Positions 24,931-32,849 of a DNA stretch of 32,849 nucleotides are shown here, piece by piece. The position numbers and the translations under genes were made by a program. Each line of letters begins with the position of its first letter. Positions within the stretch are counted from its first letter, which is position 1. Source of the stretch: Fibrobacteraceae bacterium (lineage in GTDB: Bacteria > Fibrobacterota > Fibrobacteria > Fibrobacterales > Fibrobacteraceae); the NCBI GenBank assembly GCA_021443045.1, contig JABUUT010000008.1:27767-60615 (forward strand). Reading direction: 5' to 3'. Under the pieces are notes generated by a model, which was not told the DNA's origin, ran no database searches, and saw only the letters and a list, made by a program, of their open reading frames with translations.

Positions 24931-26200
24931 CATTTTGGGCCCAGGCCAAGGCCTCCTCGGCAGAACAAATTTTACCATCCAGCTGCAATTCAAAATTTTC
25001 CTTAATGAGCTGGCCAAATTCCTTGCCCGGTTTTAACCCCAGATCCATCAGCATTTTTCCCGTTAAATAGGACTCTGGGCTCTTGAGGTAAACTCCTAGG
25101 CGGCATGCCGAAACTTTAAAAGCATCGGCATCATCCTTATGCCAGAACGTTGAAAGAAGAAGGTGTAAAAGCTGTAGCCCACCCAGGAACTTTTCGGAGC
25201 GCACGCCTAAACGGCGCATTTCCGCGTCAGAAGGCACCACAGAAAACGTTAAGGATTCCAAGCAAGAAAGAAGTTCAGGAACCCCGCGAAGCACCTTGAT
25301 TTCATTGGTAATGCGGTTTAAAAAAACAAGGGCTTTTTTGGGGCATCCCATCAACAGGGAGGCAAAAGCCAAAATCTGCTTTTGGTCATCATTCAATTCT
25401 GTGGAGCCCGAAACAACCTCATTTACTTTATCTAGCAACTGGCCCAGCTTTTCCCAAGACTCTTCCATCGGCCCAACTTCTGGAAAATATTCATCCAGCC
25501 CCATCTGCAAAAAAGCCTTGAGCCCCATAGAAGGCTTGCCCGGTTTTAAAAGCCACTTCTTAAATTCTTCCAGCAAACGCTCCGACGACAAATCTTCCAG
25601 CGACAACTGCCGGCAAACCCCAGCCGTATCCTGATGCAAAGTCAAATGAAAACGGCTGGCAAACTGGACCCCCCGAAGAATGCGCAGTGAATCTTCGCCA
25701 AAGGCTTCCCCCACATGCCGAAGGGTGCGACTTTTTAAATCGTCTATGCCCCCATAGGGGTCACAGAGGGTTAACTCCGGCAATTCCATACCCATGGCGT
25801 TAATGGTAAAATCACGGCGATAGGCCGCTTGTTTAAACGAAAGTTTGGCATCGGTCTTTACCACAAAACCCCGATGGCCGTATCCCACCTTGCTTTCGGT
25901 ACGGGGGAAAGAAAAATCCAAATCTTCTCCATGCATGGCCAAATGAATAACGCCAAAAGCCTTGCCTACCAAATTGGGGCGGCCGTAATTTTTTAGAATG
26001 GATAAAAGTTGGTCCTGTTCCAAGTCATACACTTCCACATCGTAGTCCCGACAATTTTTCCCAAGAAGAGCATCACGAACCCACCCTCCTACCAAAAAAG
26101 CACGGCCCCCAGCAGACCGGATATCCTCGGCAATAAGAAGGAGCCGCTTGGGCAGTTCTGGAGTAAACTGTTTTCCATCCAAGGTGGTTACAAAGTTCAT
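24905..26200 (-). CDS. cca: CCA tRNA nucleotidyltransferase / poly(A) polymerase family protein
   Basis: GRAFLVGGWVRDALLGKNCRDYDVEVY, FPRTESKVGYGHRGF, YRRDFTINAMGMEL, LRILRGVQFASRF. 3' end overlaps the convergent GT2 by 26 nt. Confidence 0.85.
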   Translation of the reverse strand: MNFVTTLDGKQFTPELPKRLLLIAEDIRSAGGRAFLVGGWVRDALLGKNCRDYDVEVYDLEQDQLLSILKNYGRPNLVGKAFGVIHLAMHGEDLDFSFPRTESKVGYGHRGFVVKTDAKLSFKQAAYRRDFTINAMGMELPELTLCDPYGGIDDLKSRTLRHVGEAFGEDSLRILRGVQFASRFHLTLHQDTAGVCRQLSLEDLSSERLLEEFKKWLLKPGKPSMGLKAFLQMGLDEYFPEVGPMEESWEKLGQLLDKVNEVVSGSTELNDDQKQILAFASLLMGCPKKALVFLNRITNEIKVLRGVPELLSCLESLTFSVVPSDAEMRRLGVRSEKFLGGLQLLHLLLSTFWHKDDADAFKVSACRLGVYLKSPESYLTGKMLMDLGLKPGKEFGQLIKENFELQLDGKICSAEEALAWAQNAISSGKGR

Positions 26201-26243
26201 TCTAAAATAACCCGTCTATTAGCGTATTAAAACCTACTGAAGC

Positions 26244-26678
26244 CTACTGAAAATTTTCTACTGAGGCAGAAGAAGTATCCATAACAGATGTATCTGCAAC
26301 GGACGTATCTGCAACAGAAGGCTCCACCGTCTGGTAACGATCATACACCGAAACCGTTTTTTGTTCGGAAGAATCTTGCATCAAAGTTTGCACCGAAACA
26401 GCTTGCGTATCCTTTTTGGTGGTATCAGCCTTAAAGCGATCGTAAATACTCTGCCTGGTGGCGGCCTCGCTCTGCGCCTTTCGTTCTTCGTCAGCACGGC
26501 ACTGCCTCAGTTCCTCTTCCATAAAGGCCCGCTGGTCTGGTGAATACCCCATGGAATTTAACCGATACTCAATTTCTTCGCAAACCACCCCTTGCCGGTG
26601 TGAAGCACAAGACGTTATAGCAGCCACCGCAAAAAAAAGAGTGGTACTTAGAATAAAACATTTTATCGCAACATTCAT
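26244..26678 (-). CDS. Predicted lipoprotein with imperfect VADTS repeats near the C-terminus
   Basis: MNVAIKCFILSTTLFFAVAAITSCASH lipobox; SVADTSVADTSVMDTSSAS. Confidence 0.6.
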   Translation of the reverse strand: MNVAIKCFILSTTLFFAVAAITSCASHRQGVVCEEIEYRLNSMGYSPDQRAFMEEELRQCRADEERKAQSEAATRQSIYDRFKADTTKKDTQAVSVQTLMQDSSEQKTVSVYDRYQTVEPSVADTSVADTSVMDTSSASVENFQ

Positions 26679-26694
26679 CTTTTACCCCAACCGT

Positions 26695-28914
26695 CTAATG
26701 CATTATTATAAGTTTTCCCTTTTTGGTTTTCCTACTATTGCGTATAACATAATAGTACACCCCAGGAGCCACATAAACGCCATTTTTATCTCGGCCGTCC
26801 CATTCGGCCATGCCCCCGTACACATTCTGGTCATATAAACTTTTTACCAAGGTGCCACCGCGGTTGTAAATGCTAATCACAGCATCTTCCGCAACCCCCT
26901 GGAAGGTAACCACATTGTGATAATTTATTCTAAATGGATTTGGATACACAAGCACATCAATTTTAGCCTGATCGGTCATAAAGTCCGAGGCATCCCGCAA
27001 ATCATTCCTCTGGTACAGAGAAATCCCGTTTTCATGGGCAAACCAAATCCGTCCCGTTTTAGAATCCACCGCCAAGTCAGACACTGCATTGCTAAGCAAG
27101 CCATCCTTCATAACATAATGTTTAGACACCAAAGAATCGTTGCTTACCCCTGTTTTTGACAACCGAAAAGCACCCTGGGTTGTGGTTCCCAGCCACACAT
27201 TGCTGTGGCCATCCACATCAATAGAAGTAAACTCGGCACTCAGCAGTCCCTTGGTTGAATAAGGCTGCATAACGGAATCCTGCCCTTCGGCCCAATACCC
27301 AAGGCCCGACACGGATGCCAGCCAAAGGGTGTTCGTCTTGTCGTCCATTGTCATGTCTACTATAGATGCACCATTTAAACCGGTGTAAGACCTCATGTCT
27401 TTTATAACCAGCCGGCCCCCATTTTTTCGAGGAGGCGACACCGTAAACACATCCAGCACCCCAAGAGAGCCCGCAGCCAAACCATCCCTGGCTCCAACAT
27501 AAATGTGCCAATCATCACTGCCATCAATAGGCCTTGCCAACAGTGGTCCCGTGGACTGCATGCTACCGACACCATTGGCACAGCTCAGTTCACCATCTTC
27601 AGATATGTAAGCCAAACCATATTTTTCAAAAGTCCCGAGAGCTACAAAAAATCCCTGCGAATCTGGAGCAACCGCAGTACCCGAAGATACGGTATAATGC
27701 GGCACAATCTGATCTAAACAAGTTTCTTCCGACGAGTTAATAGCCTTAATCACTTCAGGGCTCCAGTTTCTATAGATAAAAAATCCCATGCCCCAAACAT
27801 GGTAGATAAAGGTTCCATTGGGCAATGCCGAAAGCACCTTCATTCTGTTGGTGTAAGCCTCCGAATTATTCCCCACATTATCAATAACCGTCCATGGAGT
27901 GCCCCAAACAACACCATCACTGTAAGCCAATCTACCATCCGTAGACGCCACCATTACGCCACCCATTCTAGCAGAAGAAATTTCATAAATGCCTGTAAGC
28001 TGGTAGGGCTCATACTGCGTTAAATCATGTATCATGCCATCCTTGTACATGGCAACCGTATTGGCCCCCACCAGAAAAGTTTTGTCACCGTCACTTTCAA
28101 CCCATTGAATCTGGTTTTTGCCCTCTTTAAACAACAAGGGGTCATCCAAATTTTTTCCTTTCAGCACTACCAAGGAATCGTCTATAAAGAAAGAAGTCTC
28201 TTTTCCATTTTTGTCCGTATACCAGGTTCCATGTTTGGTAAAAGTCTTTAACCCATTTTTACCCCAACCCATAGAAAATACGGGGTCTCCGTAATACACC
28301 TGCGTCCAAGAGTCCGGGTCAATTAGGGAAACATCGTTTTCTATGTGTTTCCAATCCACATAACGGGAATACACATATTTTCCCATAGACACATACAAAG
28401 TGTCATTATGGATGGCCAAGGCATTAGGGCGAGAAACGGTTAAAGACTGATCCCCAATTCGGTCAATGGTGATAATGGAACTTTCCTTTGATAAGCTAAA
28501 AAAAGACAAGCTGCGCTCAAAGGCAAGAACAATCACAGAATCTTTTTCCACAACCTCGCCAGGAACCACCTTCATATTGCCACCAACATAGGAACGGTTC
28601 AAAATCCTCCATACCCCATTGGCTCCATTTAAATTTGCAATAAGGCCATACTGAGAAACAGCATACACGCCACCGTTCTCTGTTACCACCACCGCACTAA
28701 AATTGGAGGTTTCCAAGCCATTTGCAGCGGTATAGACTACATCCATATCGGGAGTGCGAAAACGCATTCCACCATCCGTGGCCATTACAACGCCGCCAGC
28801 ACATGCTTTTGCATCGTTAATCTGGAATGGAGCAGAAAAATTAGTCCACCCCTCTCCAGCGAAAGAAACATGGATTAAGGCAAAAAGAAAAAAGATTCCA
28901 TACAGTAATTTCAC
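26695..28914 (-). CDS. Secreted propeller-repeat protein with C-terminal FlgD/T9SS-type sorting domain
   Basis: Signal peptide; repeats such as NTLWLASVSGLGYW, SNVWLGTTTQGAFRLSK, GRIWFAHENGISLYQ (two-component-regulator-propeller type); C-terminal VYPNPFRINYHNVVTFQG...WDGRDKNGVYVAPGVYYYVIRN. Confidence 0.8.
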   Translation of the reverse strand: MKLLYGIFFLFALIHVSFAGEGWTNFSAPFQINDAKACAGGVVMATDGGMRFRTPDMDVVYTAANGLETSNFSAVVVTENGGVYAVSQYGLIANLNGANGVWRILNRSYVGGNMKVVPGEVVEKDSVIVLAFERSLSFFSLSKESSIITIDRIGDQSLTVSRPNALAIHNDTLYVSMGKYVYSRYVDWKHIENDVSLIDPDSWTQVYYGDPVFSMGWGKNGLKTFTKHGTWYTDKNGKETSFFIDDSLVVLKGKNLDDPLLFKEGKNQIQWVESDGDKTFLVGANTVAMYKDGMIHDLTQYEPYQLTGIYEISSARMGGVMVASTDGRLAYSDGVVWGTPWTVIDNVGNNSEAYTNRMKVLSALPNGTFIYHVWGMGFFIYRNWSPEVIKAINSSEETCLDQIVPHYTVSSGTAVAPDSQGFFVALGTFEKYGLAYISEDGELSCANGVGSMQSTGPLLARPIDGSDDWHIYVGARDGLAAGSLGVLDVFTVSPPRKNGGRLVIKDMRSYTGLNGASIVDMTMDDKTNTLWLASVSGLGYWAEGQDSVMQPYSTKGLLSAEFTSIDVDGHSNVWLGTTTQGAFRLSKTGVSNDSLVSKHYVMKDGLLSNAVSDLAVDSKTGRIWFAHENGISLYQRNDLRDASDFMTDQAKIDVLVYPNPFRINYHNVVTFQGVAEDAVISIYNRGGTLVKSLYDQNVYGGMAEWDGRDKNGVYVAPGVYYYVIRNSRKTKKGKLIIMH

Positions 28915-28937
28915 ATTGTAAAATTACGAAAATACAC

Positions 28938-29489
28938 CTAGGCAGAATATGCCATTTGTATTTTTTGTCTCATTTTTTCCACTGCCTTTCGCCTCTTTTT
29001 GGTAACAGCACTTTTAGAAATGCCTAAAATGCGGCCCACTTCATGTGTACTGGCACCCCCACAAAAACATAAATCCACAAGAAGGCGCTCAAAGGGGTCT
29101 AACACCGCCAGTGCGCGCACCACGTTGTTTTCCATGTTTTCTTCCTCACGGCTCTTGTGAAAGAAAACCGATTTTTCGTTGGGCGCCGCTTCGTAGAAAA
29201 CTCTTTCCGACTCCGACAAACAAGAAACCGGATTCATATGAAATTTTCCCCGCATATAATCGTAATGACAGTTGCGTATAACCACAGCCAACCATGCCAG
29301 TATGGAATCTGGAGAATTTACCCCACCCGCATTTTGACAAAATTTTAACGCAACCTCCTGAAAAAGGTCATCTGCCGAGTCTTCCCCTCCACACCTCATG
29401 GAACATAGTTTGTAAATTTTATCCGAATGTAACTTCCAAACGGACTCCACCCAGTTTGGAAGAGTTGAATGAACTTGCTTTTTGGACAT
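28938..29489 (-). CDS. Sigma-70 family (ECF-type) RNA polymerase sigma factor
   Basis: EDSADDLFQEVALKF (region 2), AWLAVVIRNCHYDYMRGK, STHEVGRILGISKSAVTKKRRKAVEKMRQ (region 4 HTH). Start MSKKQV preferred. Confidence 0.85.
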   Translation of the reverse strand: MSKKQVHSTLPNWVESVWKLHSDKIYKLCSMRCGGEDSADDLFQEVALKFCQNAGGVNSPDSILAWLAVVIRNCHYDYMRGKFHMNPVSCLSESERVFYEAAPNEKSVFFHKSREEENMENNVVRALAVLDPFERLLVDLCFCGGASTHEVGRILGISKSAVTKKRRKAVEKMRQKIQMAYSA

Positions 29490-29543
29490 TATCCTATCCC
29501 CAAAAAGCAAAAACAAAACTTGAACTACAGATGAGTAAAAAAT

Positions 29544-31382
29544 ATGAATTCTATGAATAAAACAAAGGCTAATAAAAATTTAGCCAACATTTGTTGGCAA
29601 TGGGCACTCATCCTGACATGCTTGGCGCTACTAGCCTCAGGCGCTCACGCCCAGGAATTCAATATGAACAATATGCCGCCTCCCCACATTAGCATTGGCT
29701 ACGACAACGGCAGCATTCAAAAAAACACCCTCACAGTAACCATCGTTATTCCCGACAATTGGCATGTTAATTCCAACATACCTGTAGATGAATTTTTAAA
29801 GCCATCCAAAATTGAGGTGGGTGCTCGGGGAATTCAGTTTGCAGACCCAGTTTGGCCAGAACCTTTAGAAGAATATGTCGAAATTCTAGACTTAAAAAAT
29901 AAAGTTTTCAAGGGAATGTTCCAAATTAAAATCCCGGTATCCTCCGTAGAAGATGGCTACGACTCCACCACCACCAATGTCACCTTCCACTACCAGGCCT
30001 GCGACAACTCCATCTGCCTAGCACCAAGCCAGGTGAGTGCAAAAATTGACGGAAGCAGTTCCGCCTTAAAAAAAAACGATAATGAACAGCAGCAAAATCA
30101 ATCTTCCATAGCCGCCACCACCGAAAATCAAGATTCCGTCAACATTTTCCTTCTTCTGTTTTTTGCCTTTGTTGGAGGCATTATCCTAAACTTAATGCCC
30201 TGTGTGCTGCCAGTACTTTCACTTAAACTATTCAGCCTCATCAAGCAGGCCGGCGAAAACCGTGCAAAGCTTTTGGCTCTGGGGCTTGGGACCTCCATAG
30301 GCATTTTGGTTAGCTTCTGGGTTTTGGCCGCCATCATTACCATTGTGCGAATGGGCGGAGGAAACGCCGGTTGGGGAATGCAATTCCAAAGTGCAGGCTT
30401 TATCGCCTTTATGGTTGTAATTCTCACCGCCTTTGCCATGAGTTTCTTTGGCCTCTTTGAAATTTGGCTTCCAGGTAGTGCCGTTACCAAAATGGACAGT
30501 GCCAGCCACAAGCAGGGATTACCCGGCGCCTTTTTCACAGGAGCACTTCTTGTTCTGTTAAGTACTCCCTGTTCGGCCCCATTCTTGGGATCGGCCATGG
30601 GCTTTGCCTTTACCGCCAGCACCCCCGTTCTATTCCTGTTCTTTACCGCTGCCGCCCTAGGGCTTGCCCTGCCCTACATTCTAATCAGCGCCCTCCCAGG
30701 CTTGCTAAAACTCCTGCCAAAACCCGGATCCTGGATGGTGGTTCTTCAAAAAATCATGGGCATCCTTTTGCTTGGCACTGTAGCTTGGCTATTGTGGATT
30801 GTAAGCGAACAGGCCGGAATAGCAGGTCTAATGCTCTTTGCCCTTTTAGCCATCGTGGCCGCCGCACTTTCAATTGCCACTGGAAAAATTGCACCACCCT
30901 ACAAACCCTTTAGTTTTGAAGTAGGCGCCCTTGCAGCGAGCCTTGCCATTGTGGTTACCCTTTGGTTTACATTTGTATCACCCCAGTACGAAGGCACCAT
31001 TACCCAAAAGCAAGCCCAAAGAGCCCAGCAACAAATGACCGAGGACGGATGGTATCGTTACACCCCACAGCTTGTGGAAGCCTTTGCCAAAGAAGGCCGC
31101 ACCTTGTTTATAGATGTTACTGCCGACTGGTGCATAACCTGCAAAGCCAACGAAGCCGCCGTTTTGAGCAGCCAAGAATTCCGCAACACCATGGACAGCC
31201 TTGGAGTTGCATTGGTAAAAGCCGATTGGACACGGGAAAGCCCTGAAGTAAACGCCCTCTTAAGGAGTATGGGTAAAAGTGGTGTGCCCGCCTACGCCAT
31301 TTACCCTCATGGAAACCCTAGCCAGCAAAAAATACTCCCCGAACTGCTAACCACAGGCAGCATTTTACAACTTCTACCATAA
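29544..31382 (+). CDS. dsbD: Thiol:disulfide interchange protein DsbD-like (N-terminal DsbD domain, TM domain, C-terminal thioredoxin domain)
   Basis: YQACDNSICLAPSQ, GGIILNLMPCVLPVLSLKLFSLIKQ, LLSTPCSAPFLGSAMGFA, FIDVTADWCITCKANE. Confidence 0.9.
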   Translation: MNSMNKTKANKNLANICWQWALILTCLALLASGAHAQEFNMNNMPPPHISIGYDNGSIQKNTLTVTIVIPDNWHVNSNIPVDEFLKPSKIEVGARGIQFADPVWPEPLEEYVEILDLKNKVFKGMFQIKIPVSSVEDGYDSTTTNVTFHYQACDNSICLAPSQVSAKIDGSSSALKKNDNEQQQNQSSIAATTENQDSVNIFLLLFFAFVGGIILNLMPCVLPVLSLKLFSLIKQAGENRAKLLALGLGTSIGILVSFWVLAAIITIVRMGGGNAGWGMQFQSAGFIAFMVVILTAFAMSFFGLFEIWLPGSAVTKMDSASHKQGLPGAFFTGALLVLLSTPCSAPFLGSAMGFAFTASTPVLFLFFTAAALGLALPYILISALPGLLKLLPKPGSWMVVLQKIMGILLLGTVAWLLWIVSEQAGIAGLMLFALLAIVAAALSIATGKIAPPYKPFSFEVGALAASLAIVVTLWFTFVSPQYEGTITQKQAQRAQQQMTEDGWYRYTPQLVEAFAKEGRTLFIDVTADWCITCKANEAAVLSSQEFRNTMDSLGVALVKADWTRESPEVNALLRSMGKSGVPAYAIYPHGNPSQQKILPELLTTGSILQLLP

Positions 31383-31405
31383 GTGGACCCTTTTGCAATA
31401 AAAAA

Positions 31406-31431
31406 ATATTTCCCTACCACTAGGGAAATAT
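31406..31431. promoter_or_regulatory. Perfect 11-bp inverted repeat ATATTTCCCTA-CCAC-TAGGGAAATAT immediately upstream of the GT4 gene
   Basis: Direct reading; located 15 nt before ATG 31447; A7 tract on the 5' side, no T-tract on the 3' side. Confidence 0.6.
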
Positions 31432-31446
31432 GCTATCTTATTGAGC

Positions 31447-32676
31447 ATGAAAGTCGCATTACTCACTAATGAATTCCCACCAGAAATCTATGGTGGTGCA
31501 GGTATACATGTTAAGTTTCTTTCCAAAGAACTTAAAAAACTTTGTGAAGTCGAAGCTTGCTGTTTTGGCTCCCAAAATGAGACCTCAAAAAATCTGCGGG
31601 CCCAGGGCTTTGGCGAAAAGTTAAAAGACTCCCCCACCGACGAACGATTCAAAAAAATCTTAAAACCACTAGACATTAATTTGCAGTGGGCTGGAAACTT
31701 GCAAAAAGTAGACGTGGTTCACTGCCACACTTGGTACAGCCATTTTGGCGGGGTCCTCGTGAGTCGTCTTATGGAATGCCCTCTTATTTTAACCACCCAC
31801 TCTTTGGAACCTCACCGCCCCTGGAAATCAGAGCAGTTGGGAAACGGTGGCTACAACATGAGCTGCTGGATAGAACGTACAGCCTACGAAGCCGCCGATG
31901 GCGTGATTGCGGTTAGTGAAGGTATGAAGCGCGATGTAATGAACCTCTACGGCGTTCCAGAAGACCGAGTAAAAGTGATTTACAACGGCATTGATCCAGA
32001 ATTTTACCAACCCACCTTCAACAAAAAAATTTTGGAAAAATATGGCATTGACGAAAGCCGCCCCTTTGTTCTTTTTGTGGGGCGCATCACCCGTCAAAAG
32101 GGCATAAGCCAGCTCATTCAGGCTATTCCACAAATCAACAAAAATGCACAGGTCGTTCTTTGCGCCGGAGCTCCCGACACCCAGGAACTAGCCAACGAAT
32201 GCAAGCATCTCATTGAAGAAGTTCAAAAAACACGGGACGGTGTCATCTGGATTCAAGAAATGATGCAGCATGAAGAACTCCGGGTTCTGTACAGCCACGC
32301 CACCGTATTCGCCACCCCCTCCCTCTACGAGCCCTTTGGCATCATCAACCTAGAAGCCATGAGCTGTGGCACTCCAGTGGTAGGAAGCGCTGTGGGAGGC
32401 ATTCCCGAAATTATCGTCGATGGAGAAACCGGCTATCTGGTCCCTCTTAAGGCCGTGTCCGAAACCAACTTTGAACCCGCCAACCCCAAGGCTTTCCAAA
32501 CTGATTTTGCAAACAAGCTAAACACCATTCTTACAAATCCCGAACTGGCAAAGAAAATGGGCGAAGTCAGCCGCAAAAGGGCCATCGATGTTTTCAGTTG
32601 GAAAAGCATAGCCAAGCAAACATTCGACTTTTACGCCGAGTGCATCGCCAGATACAAAAAGGAAGGAAAGCGATAG
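31447..32676 (+). CDS. glgA: GT4 glycogen synthase-like glycosyltransferase (actinobacterial/Corynebacterium-type GlgA)
   Basis: MKVALLTNEFPPEIYGGAGIHVKFLSKEL, VVHCHTWYSHFGG, VIYNGIDPEFY, FVGRITRQKGISQLIQA, SLYEPFGIINLEAMSCGTPVVGSAVGGIPEIIVDGETGYLV. Confidence 0.85.
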   Translation: MKVALLTNEFPPEIYGGAGIHVKFLSKELKKLCEVEACCFGSQNETSKNLRAQGFGEKLKDSPTDERFKKILKPLDINLQWAGNLQKVDVVHCHTWYSHFGGVLVSRLMECPLILTTHSLEPHRPWKSEQLGNGGYNMSCWIERTAYEAADGVIAVSEGMKRDVMNLYGVPEDRVKVIYNGIDPEFYQPTFNKKILEKYGIDESRPFVLFVGRITRQKGISQLIQAIPQINKNAQVVLCAGAPDTQELANECKHLIEEVQKTRDGVIWIQEMMQHEELRVLYSHATVFATPSLYEPFGIINLEAMSCGTPVVGSAVGGIPEIIVDGETGYLVPLKAVSETNFEPANPKAFQTDFANKLNTILTNPELAKKMGEVSRKRAIDVFSWKSIAKQTFDFYAECIARYKKEGKR

Positions 32677-32775
32677 CTGGAAGTTGGTGATTACAGCGGA
32701 GCTGCCAACTCTTGTGACTTGGAAGTGGGTCTGCAAGCAGTCCCGTTTCACAAGTCTTGACGAGTTGTGGTTGCT

Positions 32776-32840
32776 GGTTATCAGTCATCGGTTGTCAGTT
32801 ATCGGTTATCAGTGATTGGTAATAAATAGACGAAAGAACG
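32776..32840. repeat. Intergenic repeat cluster: GGTTATCAG/TTATCGGTTATCAGT plus ATAGACGAAAGAACG
   Basis: TTATCGGTTATCAGT (32799-32813) is the reverse complement of 11592-11606; ATAGACGAAAGAACG (32826-32840) is the reverse complement of 28-42. Confidence 0.8.
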
Positions 32841-32849
32841 CTGCGCTAT

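Noticed and set aside
26281-26320. Tandem 15-nt repeat GTATCTGCAACGGAC/GTATCTGCAACAGAA
   Set aside because: Only about two to three imperfect in-frame units encoding VADTS; ordinary low-complexity lipoprotein tail.

Overview
AT-leaning bacterial window. Gene content resembles a Fibrobacter-like cellulolytic bacterium: secreted GH8 and GH5 enzymes, Por/T9SS-like C-terminal sorting domains, lipoprotein cellulases and Gram-negative LpxA. The taxon is inferred, not proven. From left to right: a BatD-like membrane protein (-); a GH8 lipoprotein (-); two tandem paralogous secreted CBM-like proteins with sorting domains (-); a secreted GH8 (+); a secreted GH5 (+); an AT-rich LTA-synthase/MdoB-like phosphatase-superfamily membrane protein (-); a repeat-rich intergenic island; a tightly packed six-gene minus-strand operon (CBM-like protein, three large outer-membrane beta-barrel-like proteins, a lipoprotein, and a GH18-fold protein with degenerate catalytic motif); a GH5 lipoprotein (+); lpxA (-); a GT2 (+); a CCA-adding/PAP family enzyme (-); a sigma factor / propeller protein / lipoprotein trio (-); dsbD (+); and a glycogen-synthase-like GT4 (+). 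The strongest candidate for an undescribed system is the six-gene outer-membrane operon at 11979-21445. Other points of note are an A9 tract that puts the natural ATG of one CBM-like paralog out of frame, and dispersed intergenic repeat families at both window ends and at 11.57-11.80 kb. No tRNA, rRNA, CRISPR array or intact transposase was recognised.
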